NCBI GenBank assembly: GCA_913046035.1
Contig: CAJWSW010000001.1
Location: 37,411 to 101,410 of the forward strand
Reading direction: 5' to 3'
Source of the DNA: an uncultured Alphaproteobacteria bacterium
Lineage (GTDB): Bacteria > Pseudomonadota > Alphaproteobacteria > MPNO01 > UBA830
Length of the DNA stretch: 64,000 nucleotides
Under the pieces are notes generated by a model. That model was given only the letters and a program-made list of their open reading frames with translations. It ran no database searches and was not told the DNA's origin. The translations under genes and the position numbers were made by a program. Shown piece by piece: positions 18,398 through 26,484 of this stretch (positions within the stretch are counted from its first letter, which is position 1; each line of letters opens with the position of its first letter).

Positions 18398-18643
18398 TTA
18401 GCGCTCGTCCCTTTCAGGTACGGGATCAAATCCGCCCCTTGTCCATGGATGGCATCTGCCAATCCGTTTCATCGCCAACCACCCGCCACGCCGGGCGCCG
18501 TGCTCACGTATAGCTTCGAGAGCATAGCATGAACAACTCGGGTAAAATCGACAGGTTTGTGGTAGGACTGGTGACATAAATACCTGATAACCACGCACCG
18601 CGCAGGTCAGCAAATTTTTGGGTAGTTTTTTTAATTGATCCAT
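18398..18643 (-). CDS. yidD: Membrane protein insertion efficiency factor YidD
   Basis: Small amphipathic membrane-associated protein (81 residues) that aids YidC-dependent insertion. The signature [14 protein letters not shown] with three close cysteines, the [14 protein letters not shown] segment and the final GGFDPVP are all present. It sits between rnpA and yidC with a three-base gap to yidC, its normal place. Confidence 0.95.
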   Translation of the reverse strand: MDQLKKLPKNLLTCAVRGYQVFMSPVLPQTCRFYPSCSCYALEAIREHGARRGGWLAMKRIGRCHPWTRGGFDPVPERDER

Positions 18644-18692
18644 GCCGTCCCATTTTTAAATGCGCCCAGTTTCGAGCGTCATTGTACTTATG

Positions 18693-19046
18693 TTATTTGC
18701 GAAGCGCGCCAAGTTTTTCAAGGCCGGTTTTCAGGTCTTCTCCTAGCGCTAAATAATTCCTTCGCAGCGTCTCTTTGCGGCCGATTAGCACGATGTCATA
18801 TCCCGTAGAGGCGGAATGAGGCAGTATTTCTTCTGCAATAGCCCGGAGACGCCGGCGTGCACGGTTGCGCTCGACAGCGTTTCCAACACGCTTACTTACT
18901 GTTACTCCGTACCGTGTGCCGTTTTTGACCGCTCGATCGTCAAGTGGTTGAGGAGCAGCCTGCAGTACAATACCCGCCGTGACCCATTTTCGATTTGCCG
19001 AGGCAATTCGCAGAAACTGCCTTCGGTTTCTCAGGCGCTCGATCAT
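18693..19046 (-). CDS. rnpA: Ribonuclease P protein component
   Basis: Basic protein subunit of RNase P, which matures the 5' ends of tRNAs. The conserved core is ERLRNRRQFLRI, the RYGVTVSKRVGNAVERNRARRRL block with the RNR motif, and GYDIVLIGRKET. The frame stays open upstream into rpmH, but the family begins at MIERLRNR, so the ATG at 19046 is chosen. This gives 117 residues and a 13-base gap to rpmH. Confidence 0.94.
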   Translation of the reverse strand: MIERLRNRRQFLRIASANRKWVTAGIVLQAAPQPLDDRAVKNGTRYGVTVSKRVGNAVERNRARRRLRAIAEEILPHSASTGYDIVLIGRKETLRRNYLALGEDLKTGLEKLGALRK

Positions 19047-19059
19047 CGCGCCGCTGCAA

Positions 19060-19194
19060 TCACGCGGATAGCCGCTTACGACCTCTGGCACGACGACGGG
19101 ATAAAACCCGACGACCTCCCACGGTTTGTTTGCGCGCACGAAATCCGTGCCGCCGCTTACGCACTAGAACACTAGGCTGGAATGTACGTTTCAA
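19060..19194 (-). CDS. rpmH: 50S ribosomal protein L34
   Basis: A complete 44-residue L34, very basic, starting [20 protein letters not shown] after the initiator and ending RKRLSA. The start is a TTG at 19194, with GGAG six bases upstream; no ATG fits. A promoter with TTGACT and TTATAC lies about 40 bases upstream. It opens the conserved rpmH-rnpA-yidD-yidC-engB-argB row. Confidence 0.95.
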   Translation of the reverse strand: MKRTFQPSVLVRKRRHGFRARKQTVGGRRVLSRRRARGRKRLSA

Positions 19195-19234
19195 GGTTTT
19201 CTCCGGTTTTCTGAGGTAGAAAAACTCGCCCGGT

Positions 19235-19262
19235 GTATAAAGTTTTGGACTTGCCAAGTCAA
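19235..19262 (-). promoter_or_regulatory. Candidate promoter of the rpmH operon
   Basis: On the minus strand TTGACT (19262-19257) and TTATAC (19240-19235) are separated by 16 bases. The -10 box lies about 40 bases from the rpmH TTG start. This is the expected strong promoter for the ribosomal protein and RNase P genes. Confidence 0.6.
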
Positions 19263-19481
19263 CGAAAGTGCGAAAAGGGCGTAATCCGCCAAAATGCCGC
19301 TATTCAGTTTATGCTGTTGGATACCGGATCGTATCCTTGTGGTATAAAAAAAGTATCTAATTATGCACAGAGCTTACGTTCTACGAATTAAAAATTCAAA
19401 ATTTAATGCAACGATTTTCTCGTTTTTTTACGCCATTTTCTGCTGGGAACATGATTGTAAGCTTTGTCGGGAGGCCGGTGA

Positions 19482-20240
19482 ATGGTAGGAACGAGAGGTC
19501 CTTGGAATGGCGCAGAGGTGGAGAAAAACATTTTCTCGTTCGCACGTTTCTTTTTATTTTTGCTGTTTGTCAGCGGATTTGTAGCTTTCGTCATTTTCGA
19601 CGTATACCAATACATTTCTTTCGATGTCCTCAAAGCCAATCGTTTACAGTTGCAACTCTGGGTTTCTAACCATGCCGCTATCGCTGCCGCGGCCTTTGTG
19701 GTAACGTATGCGTTAGCAGTGGCATTTTCCTTGCCTGGTGCGGTTCTTATAACCCTCACTGGCGGGTTTTTGTTTGGTCCTTATTTTGGAACCGTTTACG
19801 CCGTGATTGGAGCAACCATCGGCGCAATTTGTATTTTCCTAGCAGCTAAATACATTTTTGGTGACTTTTTAGAGGCAAAAGCTGGCCCCCGGGTAAAATG
19901 TATGGAAGCTGGGTTTCGCCAAAACGAGCTGAGCTATCTTCTCATTCTTCGGCTAGTGCCTTTATTTCCCTTCTGGTTGGTTAACCTGGTCGCGGCATTT
20001 CTGCGCGTTAGCCTGCGGAACTACGCAATTGGTACGGTTCTTGGCATTATCCCTAGTACCTTTGTGTACACATTGGCTGGCGACAGAGCTGGTGCTTTAT
20101 TAAACGCAGAAGAGAACCTAGGTCTTGAGATTATATTTGAACCGCGTTTCCTCACCCTCATTTTTGGTTTGATAGTTCTTGCGTGCATCCCAATCGTCTA
20201 CAAGAGCATAAAGGGGCGGAAAGATGTTCCGAATACTTAA
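19482..20240 (+). CDS. TVP38/TMEM64 (VTT-domain) membrane protein
   Basis: A 252-residue inner-membrane protein of the DedA/VTT family. The family core is visible: LPGAVLITLTGGFLFGPYFG, then GATIGAICIFLAAKYIFG, the RLVPLFPFWLVNLVAAF re-entrant segment and GIIPSTFVYTLAGD. About five or six hydrophobic segments cover it. VTT proteins are linked to lipid scrambling and membrane homeostasis; this one's substrate is unknown. GGGAGG lies seven bases before the ATG. It is followed after 32 bases by a pyridine-nucleotide disulfide oxidoreductase, a pairing (and even fusion) that recurs in bacteria. Confidence 0.9.
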   Translation: MVGTRGPWNGAEVEKNIFSFARFFLFLLFVSGFVAFVIFDVYQYISFDVLKANRLQLQLWVSNHAAIAAAAFVVTYALAVAFSLPGAVLITLTGGFLFGPYFGTVYAVIGATIGAICIFLAAKYIFGDFLEAKAGPRVKCMEAGFRQNELSYLLILRLVPLFPFWLVNLVAAFLRVSLRNYAIGTVLGIIPSTFVYTLAGDRAGALLNAEENLGLEIIFEPRFLTLIFGLIVLACIPIVYKSIKGRKDVPNT

Positions 20241-20272
20241 CCGGCCTGAGGTTTTATAATAGGTTTCATCAT

Positions 20273-21697
20273 ATGCCGAACCAAATCTTCGTTGATATCT
20301 GCGTCGTAGGCGGTGGCTCAGGCGGTCTCTATGTCGCCGCCGGCGCATCCCAGATGGGCGCCGATGTAGCCTTAATAGAGAGCGGCAAGATGGGTGGGGA
20401 TTGTCTCAACCACGGCTGTGTACCTTCCAAGGCGTTAATTGCTGCCGCTCACACTGCGCATACCATCAAATCTGCAAGGCGTTTCGGTATCGAAGCCGCT
20501 GAGCTTAACATAAATTTTAAAGCAGTACACGATCACATCCACGGGGTGATCGGCAAAATCGCGCCGCAAGACTCTGTTGAACGATTTGAAGGTCTTGGGG
20601 TGAAGATAATTAAGGCGCGCGGGAGATTTGTTGGCCCAACTGAAGTTCAGGCTGGTGAGACCACTGTGAGGGCGAAACGTATCGTCATTGCTACAGGGTC
20701 GCGCGCTAGTATACCGCTTATCCCGGGTCTGGATTCAGTTCCGTTTCTTACTAATGAGACGATTTTCAGCTACACTAAATCGCCTTCAAAGCTGTTGATC
20801 ATTGGCGGCGGAACCATTGGAAGTGAATTAGCTCAAGCATATTGTCGACTCGGTTGTCATGTGACGATATTGGACATCGCGAAGATACTTAACAACGACG
20901 ACCCAGAACTAACCGAAGTAGTGCGAACTCGTATGCTAAAAGAGGGCGTTGTATTCCGTGAAGAAATAGAGATCATGAGCGTTCAAAAGGCTGGTTTAGG
21001 GGTGGCAATAGACATAAAGGACAATGGGAAAATAGAGCGTATAAACGGTTCTGACCTACTTGTTGCTGCGGGCCGCGTGCCTAATCTGGACGGTTTGGAG
21101 CTGGAAAAAGCGGGAATCGAATATGACCGTCATGGTATTAAAACAGATAAGCGTTTGCGGACGTCTAATAGCAAAGTTTTCGCAATTGGCGATGTCGTCG
21201 GCGGCTTTCATCTAACACACGTTGCTGCCTATCATGCTGGGGTCGTGCTTCGTAATGCGCTGTTCCGTTTACCCACCAAGGTCAATTATTCAGCGTTGCC
21301 TCGGGTAACCTACACAGATCCTGAAATCGCGCACGTCGGAATGACGGAGGCACAGGCACGGAAGAAATTCGGTGATATTAGAGTGCTTCGTCATCCCTTT
21401 GCTGAGAATGACAGAGCGCAGGCTCAATCCGATATAGATGGTCTTGCAAAAATCATTACCAATTCAAAGGGTAATGTTGTTGGTGCATCTATTGTTGGTC
21501 CGCAAGCGGGTGAGCTTATTCAAAGTTGGATCTTGCTAATAAAGAAAAAAATGAAGATTGGCACAGTCGCCGGACTTATTATCCCTTATCCGACCCTGGG
21601 CGAGGTCAATAAGCGCGCGGCGGGAAGCTTCTACACTTCAAAGCTTTTCAGCGAGAAGACAAAACAATTCGTCCGGTTACTTCTCAAATTAGGTTGA
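20273..21697 (+). CDS. FAD-dependent pyridine nucleotide-disulfide oxidoreductase (mercuric-reductase-like)
   Basis: A 474-residue flavoprotein of the dihydrolipoamide dehydrogenase/mercuric reductase family. The FAD motif VVGGGSGGLYVAAGA is at the N-terminus, the redox-active disulfide is GGDCLNHGCVPSKAL, the NAD(P)H motif is IIGGGTIGSELAQAY, and the second FAD motif is SKVFAIGDV. The C-terminal dimerisation domain lacks the usual His-x4-Glu of lipoamide dehydrogenases as far as I can see (it ends IPYPTLGEVNKRAAG, with PYPT in place of HAHPT) and has no vicinal Cys pair as in MerA. So it is a relative with unknown electron acceptor. Frame is open further upstream, but ATG 20273 gives the right N-terminus. 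It follows the VTT gene by 32 bases. Confidence 0.9.
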   Translation: MPNQIFVDICVVGGGSGGLYVAAGASQMGADVALIESGKMGGDCLNHGCVPSKALIAAAHTAHTIKSARRFGIEAAELNINFKAVHDHIHGVIGKIAPQDSVERFEGLGVKIIKARGRFVGPTEVQAGETTVRAKRIVIATGSRASIPLIPGLDSVPFLTNETIFSYTKSPSKLLIIGGGTIGSELAQAYCRLGCHVTILDIAKILNNDDPELTEVVRTRMLKEGVVFREEIEIMSVQKAGLGVAIDIKDNGKIERINGSDLLVAAGRVPNLDGLELEKAGIEYDRHGIKTDKRLRTSNSKVFAIGDVVGGFHLTHVAAYHAGVVLRNALFRLPTKVNYSALPRVTYTDPEIAHVGMTEAQARKKFGDIRVLRHPFAENDRAQAQSDIDGLAKIITNSKGNVVGASIVGPQAGELIQSWILLIKKKMKIGTVAGLIIPYPTLGEVNKRAAGSFYTSKLFSEKTKQFVRLLLKLG

Positions 21698-21919
21698 GGT
21701 CTCGGCGCTATGCAAAATTGTTCCTATGCACTCGTGAAGATCAACGCTACTGTTGCGCTGGTTGGGTTCTATCAAAGTACCTATTGCGATAGGATTTTTG
21801 CTCGTTTTGGCGTCCTAAGCTCTGAATTTGATTGATTGCGCTATCAGGCAGGTCGTTGCTCCCTGGGAGCTGACTAGTTATTTATTATTTAGTATTACGT
21901 ATAAACGGCGAGGCTTAAC

Positions 21920-22108
21920 ATGACTAATTTCTCAAACTGGATTTTAGGCTTTTGCGCCGCGATTATGGGTGTGGCCGGGCTATTTGTTGCTTCCCATGCC
22001 GGCGACGGGGTCGGGTACTGGGGCGGATTGGCTATTTTTTTATTCGCTGTCCTTTTTGTGTTTTTCCTTATCCGGACCACCCTCGACCATGAAGAGGAGG
22101 GCCACTAA
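21920..22108 (+). CDS. Small two-helix membrane protein (62 aa)
   Basis: A 62-residue protein with two hydrophobic helices (about residues 6-26 and 33-52) and an acidic, His-containing tail ending DHEEEGH. GAGG lies six bases before the ATG, which supports translation. I recognise no named family; short proteins of this build are widespread in alphaproteobacteria. Its TAA stop at 22106-22108 overlaps the TAG stop of the convergent MFS gene at 22105-22107. Confidence 0.65.
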   Translation: MTNFSNWILGFCAAIMGVAGLFVASHAGDGVGYWGGLAIFLFAVLFVFFLIRTTLDHEEEGH

Positions 22109-23259
22109 CTTTTGGTCTTATCTTCCCGCCCAACCAGCGTTGCTAGCAAAAACGCTCCTCCGCCGCCTCCCGCCGATAGTAAGATCATCATATAAAATGC
22201 TCCACCCCCATAGGTATCGTAAAGCCAGCCCGTAATCAGCATCATTAGTCCCATAACGAGACCAATTGCGAGCCCTGAATAGAGACTCTGCGCAGATGCG
22301 GACATATGTTCTGGTACCGTCCGTAAAATAAAATGTATCGCCGCAAGATGTGCGGCACCAAATGTTAAGCCGTGCAGCCATTGGGTCGCGAACAGCACTG
22401 TTATATCTGTTGAGCTGCCGAGTATCGTCCAGCGCAGTAGGCCCGCTATCGCTGCAATCCACATTAATTTGATTGGCGTTAGACGCGCTAAAACCGACGC
22501 GGAAAATGCGAAGAGGATTATTTCCGCAACTACACCCTCCGCCCACAAAACGCCAATCAGGGCGTCTGATATTCCCGCTGAGCGCCAGTGAATTGTGCCA
22601 AAAACATACAGTACTGCGTGGCTTGATTGTAAAAGGCTGACTGACAAAATAAAAATTAAAAACTGCCTTTGTCTCATCAGCGTGAATGCTGGGAAACGTG
22701 CGTCAGAAGCTTTTTGGGGGTCACGCGCTGATCGCTCTGGGAGACTGCAGCTGGCGATGAAGGCGGCAATCATAGCGGCCACAATCATCCAAAGGATTAC
22801 CGCATCGCCGCTTCTCTCAACAACCCAGCCTCCAACATATGCGGCAAGGATGAACGTTATTGATCCCCAAAGCCGCACACGGCCATAATTAAACCCGTGT
22901 TCCACCGACGCTCGCGAGGCGAGATTTTCGCCTAACGGGATCAATGCCATGAACATAGCGCTTGCTAGGATATTTATAAAAAAAAGAGTCCAGAATTCTT
23001 CTGCGAGGCCAAATAGCGCGTAGGTGAATACTCCCCCGGCGGCCGAGATCATGATAATTTTTTTGTGCGCGCCAGACTTATCTGCAAAGTGTGCAATGAA
23101 AGGATTAGCAAAAGCTCGGATCCAGACCCCAACCGACAGGATTAGGGCGATCTCCGCTGCGCTAAGGCCCCGAAATTCAAGCCAAGCAGGCCAAAATGGC
23201 AGATGGATGCCAACGGCCAAAAAAATCGCGGCATAATATATAGAAAAACGAGTTGCCAT
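22105..23259 (-). CDS. MFS transporter, HcaT/MFS_1-like
   Basis: A 384-residue carrier of the major facilitator superfamily in the MFS_1-like (HcaT/LacY-related) branch, judged by the N-terminus RFSIYYAAIFLAVGIHLPFWPAWL and the ANPFIAHFADKSGAHKK loop, both characteristic of HcaT-type 3-phenylpropionate permeases. About twelve hydrophobic segments are present and the middle loop is short. GAGGAGCAGT directly precedes the ATG. The substrate is unknown; an aromatic acid is possible because of the family and the catabolic operon 280 bases away on the other strand, but that is inference. Confidence 0.85.
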   Translation of the reverse strand: MATRFSIYYAAIFLAVGIHLPFWPAWLEFRGLSAAEIALILSVGVWIRAFANPFIAHFADKSGAHKKIIMISAAGGVFTYALFGLAEEFWTLFFINILASAMFMALIPLGENLASRASVEHGFNYGRVRLWGSITFILAAYVGGWVVERSGDAVILWMIVAAMIAAFIASCSLPERSARDPQKASDARFPAFTLMRQRQFLIFILSVSLLQSSHAVLYVFGTIHWRSAGISDALIGVLWAEGVVAEIILFAFSASVLARLTPIKLMWIAAIAGLLRWTILGSSTDITVLFATQWLHGLTFGAAHLAAIHFILRTVPEHMSASAQSLYSGLAIGLVMGLMMLITGWLYDTYGGGAFYMMILLSAGGGGGAFLLATLVGREDKTKS

Positions 23260-23541
23260 ACTGCTCCTCGATGTAGCAGCTGTACCTTTGACATGACACC
23301 CATCTTTTTCAAAAGAAAGCGCGATTTGGTTCTTGTGTGTTTTTGGATCTAAATCGGAATATGTAAACAGTTTTGTAATGGCTACGATTCGTTACACTGA
23401 AACACTTAAAAAGCACTTGAGACCACCATCATCAGTGAACAGAAACCTATCGACGGCTGCAGTTCGATCTCGATTAATCTGGATTGTGTTTGTCGTCCAT
23501 GATAACGGAAAGAAACAAGAAATTTAATTTGGGGAATAAAC

Positions 23542-25293
23542 ATGCCAACCAAGGCAATCAAGGTCGATAGTGCTGCCGAGGCCTATCTAACGGTCCTTAA
23601 AGACCGCGAAGTTGATTACTTATTTGGTAATGCCGGGACAGATTTCCCGTCAATCATAGAAGGCCTATCAAAATCGCTTGCGGGAGGTGGAAGCGCGCCA
23701 ACACCAATCACTGTTCCACATGAAAATTTAGGTGTTGCGATGGCGCACGGTTATTATGTGTCAACCGGGCGGCTCGCCAGTGTAATGGTGCATGTGAACG
23801 TCGGCACCGCTAATGCAATCTGTGGTATTATGAATGCGTCCCGCGAAAACGTTCCAATATTGATGACATCGGGCCGCACCCCGTTGACTGAAGAAGGCTA
23901 CGACGGTTCACGTTCCCTCTATATCCACTGGGGTCAAGAGATGTTTGATCAGGCGGGTTTAATGCGTGAAATGGTTAAATGGGATTATGAGCTCCGAAAT
24001 GTAAAACAGATCGAAACCGTTGTGGACCGTGCAGTAAGTGTCGCTATGTCGGAGCCCCGGGGCCCGGTTTACCTGTCACTACCGCGAGAGGTGCTTGCCG
24101 AGAAGCCAGGCGATTTTAGCTTTCAGTCGCCATCCCGTCGCGTTGCAGCGCATGGTTCGGCGCCCGATCCAGCTGCACTCGACGAGGCCGCGCAAATTCT
24201 TACTTCAGCCAAAAACCCTCTTATAATTACCGCTAGCGTTGGGCAGAACCAGGCAGCTGTACCAGCGTTAGAGTCTCTGGCAGAGCGCTATGCGCTGCCC
24301 GTTATTACCTATCGACCAAGATATGTGAACATATCTTCTGATCATCCAATGCATATGGGGTATGAACCAGGCGCCTACTTACCGACAGTGGATGCTGTGC
24401 TAGTTGTTGATTGCGATGTGCCTTGGATCCCCTCTCTGCACAAACTGAATCCCGATGCCAGCGTAATCCACATAGGTGCCGACCCGCATTTTGAAAACTA
24501 CCCCATCCGTGGCTTTCCATGTGATCTCGCAATCCGAGCCAGCGCAGTTACAGCTCTGCCGCAACTCGAGAAAGCCATGAGCGCACACGAAAAATCTACA
24601 AACGCCAAGATTGATGCTCGGCGAGAGAAAATCGGTGAGGTTAAGAGTGAGCAGGCCGCTGCCAACAAGGCGCGAATTGAAAAGATTGTTTCTGGCACAG
24701 CCGCGATGGACAATGCTTGGGTAGCTCACTGCATTGAGCAGCTCAAGGAAGACGATGACATTCTCGTCTCGGAATCCCAGCTGGCGCTTGCTAATTTGTC
24801 GCTGCGCAATCCCGGCACATATTTCGGAACAAGCCCGGCGGGCGGACTTGGATGGGGACTGGGTGCTGGCTTGGGCGTAAAGCTGGGAGACCGGGCCAAA
24901 CGCGTCTGGAACGTTGTCGGCGACGGTTCTTATATGTTCGGCAATCCAACCCCGGCGCATTTCGTGTCCAGTGCCTACGACCTACCGGTCCTAACCGTTA
25001 TCTTGAATAACAAGATGTGGGGATCGGTGCGGAAGGCAACGCTCGGTCTATATCCGGAAGGGTCGGCTTCCGGCGCCAACCAGGCACCCTTGACCTATCT
25101 TGAACCGGCACCTGAATATCATAAAATTGTAGAGGCGTCAGACGGCTATGGCGAAGAAGTGAGAGATCCCCGCGATCTTCCCGCGGCACTTGAACGCGGT
25201 ATGAAGGCGGTTGATATCGACAAGAAAACCGCGGTCATCAACGTCCACACTACCTACGATGATGCCGCCGCCAAGGCGGACGCGGTGCGCTGA
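23542..25293 (+). CDS. Thiamine-diphosphate-dependent enzyme (acetolactate-synthase/benzoylformate-decarboxylase-like)
   Basis: A 583-residue enzyme with the three-domain build of the ThDP decarboxylase/synthase superfamily. The N-terminal pyrimidine-binding domain has PHENLGVAMAHGY with the catalytic glutamate that activates ThDP. A middle Rossmann domain follows with NPLIITASVGQNQAAV. The C-terminal domain has the ThDP motif VVGDGSYMFG that ends in ILNNKMWG (GDG-x-NN). The FAD-binding features of true acetolactate synthases are not evident, and the reaction is unknown. A GGGG-rich ribosome site precedes the ATG. Its stop overlaps the next gene's start by one base (TGATG), so it is coupled to the PaaK-like ligase. 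A CoA-ligase or acyl-adenylate partner suggests that it makes or cleaves a 2-oxo or aldehyde intermediate (inference). Confidence 0.88.
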   Translation: MPTKAIKVDSAAEAYLTVLKDREVDYLFGNAGTDFPSIIEGLSKSLAGGGSAPTPITVPHENLGVAMAHGYYVSTGRLASVMVHVNVGTANAICGIMNASRENVPILMTSGRTPLTEEGYDGSRSLYIHWGQEMFDQAGLMREMVKWDYELRNVKQIETVVDRAVSVAMSEPRGPVYLSLPREVLAEKPGDFSFQSPSRRVAAHGSAPDPAALDEAAQILTSAKNPLIITASVGQNQAAVPALESLAERYALPVITYRPRYVNISSDHPMHMGYEPGAYLPTVDAVLVVDCDVPWIPSLHKLNPDASVIHIGADPHFENYPIRGFPCDLAIRASAVTALPQLEKAMSAHEKSTNAKIDARREKIGEVKSEQAAANKARIEKIVSGTAAMDNAWVAHCIEQLKEDDDILVSESQLALANLSLRNPGTYFGTSPAGGLGWGLGAGLGVKLGDRAKRVWNVVGDGSYMFGNPTPAHFVSSAYDLPVLTVILNNKMWGSVRKATLGLYPEGSASGANQAPLTYLEPAPEYHKIVEASDGYGEEVRDPRDLPAALERGMKAVDIDKKTAVINVHTTYDDAAAKADAVR

Positions 25294-26465
25294 TGTCTTT
25301 TCCTGTCGATGCCGTGAATATGCAGCTTGAAAAGCTGGCAAAGCATCCATTCTATGAGGGGCGTGTGCCTTCGAGCGTCGCCGATGCAGAAGACTTTGCC
25401 GCCAATGTGCCGCTTATGAGCCGGACCGAACTGGTTACGGAAATGAATAAAACGGGTTACGGTGCATTTGGCGGCGGTAATCCGGTGCGCATGAATCTTA
25501 GCCCTATGGGCTCTTCGCTCGTCCCCGTGATGCAGACGAGTAGTGACCTCGATTATCTTATTACAGCGGCTCGAACGCATCTAGATGCTTGCGGCGTTGG
25601 TCCTGGCGACGTGTGCGCAGTAACTTTTGGCTATCACATGTTCGTTGCCGGCCTATTCTACCAGTCACAGATGGAAGCCCATGGCGTGCCATGTATTCCG
25701 CTCGGTCCCGGCGAAGTAGAACGCACCGTCGAAGTCTGCACTCAGCACGATGTAACTGTGCTTGCGGGTAATCCTTCCTTCTCGTTAAAGCTGATCGAGC
25801 ATGGACTGAAACCGCCAAAGGTGTTCTTTGCTGGGGGCGAGGCATTTACCGGCAATCCGAAGCTCTATGGTGCGGTGCGTGCGGCGATGCCGGATACCTT
25901 GCTAGTGGATTCGTTCTCGTTATCGGAATTCTTGCCTGTAGCGCGGACCTTTCCCGGCGGTGAGGGTGTGCATGTGTTCGACGAACTGGTGTACGCAGAG
26001 GTGGTCGAACCCGGAACCGGTGAACGGTTGGGGGATGGTGAGCGGGGTGAGCTGGTGTTGACCCATTTGAAGAAAGAGGCGCAGCCGCTGCTGCGATATC
26101 GCACTGGCGATCTAACTATTCGCCAGACCACGGAACCGCTTCACGGACGCACAATAAACCTGCCGCGCGTCGTATTTGGCCGCACCGATGACATGGTCAA
26201 AGTAAAGGGTGTAAAGGTCTACCCGTCGGAACTCCGTAGCGTTTTGCTAGGTCTCGATGGGCCAACCGGTCGATATCGCCTCACTGTGTCAGCGAAAGAC
26301 GGCGGTGGTGACCGCCTTGCGCTCACTTTGGAGGGATCTGGCGGAGATGGTGTGTCTGAAGAAATTGCCCGGCGCTTTAAGAGTCAGACTTTGATTTCGG
26401 TAGATGAAATTACATTTAAAGAAATTGTTGAAGAGGGCCTCACGGTCGTGGACACGCGAAGCTGA
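25293..26465 (+). CDS. Phenylacetate-CoA-ligase-like (ANL superfamily) protein
   Basis: A 390-residue member of the adenylate-forming superfamily nearest to PaaK-type ligases, which make aryl-CoA thioesters via acyl-AMP. Visible are the GDVCAVTFGYHMFVAGLFYQ and GVPCIPLGPGEVER segments, SFSLSEF as an A5-like motif, LRYRTGDL as the A8 hinge-region motif, and RTDDMVKVKGVKVYPSEL leading into the C-terminal domain. The phosphate-binding loop, SSGTTGKP in PaaK, reads LSPMGSSLVP here, so it has lost the usual Gly-Thr-Thr-Gly-Lys pattern. It may use another mechanism or act without ATP. It is coupled to the ThDP enzyme and lies 19 bases before the lipoate-ligase-like gene. Confidence 0.82.
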   Translation: MSFPVDAVNMQLEKLAKHPFYEGRVPSSVADAEDFAANVPLMSRTELVTEMNKTGYGAFGGGNPVRMNLSPMGSSLVPVMQTSSDLDYLITAARTHLDACGVGPGDVCAVTFGYHMFVAGLFYQSQMEAHGVPCIPLGPGEVERTVEVCTQHDVTVLAGNPSFSLKLIEHGLKPPKVFFAGGEAFTGNPKLYGAVRAAMPDTLLVDSFSLSEFLPVARTFPGGEGVHVFDELVYAEVVEPGTGERLGDGERGELVLTHLKKEAQPLLRYRTGDLTIRQTTEPLHGRTINLPRVVFGRTDDMVKVKGVKVYPSELRSVLLGLDGPTGRYRLTVSAKDGGGDRLALTLEGSGGDGVSEEIARRFKSQTLISVDEITFKEIVEEGLTVVDTRS

Positions 26466-26484
26466 GAGAGGGGAACAAACCACC

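Noticed and set aside
24400-24960. Minus-strand open frame of 186 codons
   Set aside because: Antisense shadow of the ThDP enzyme gene, which has all expected motifs.
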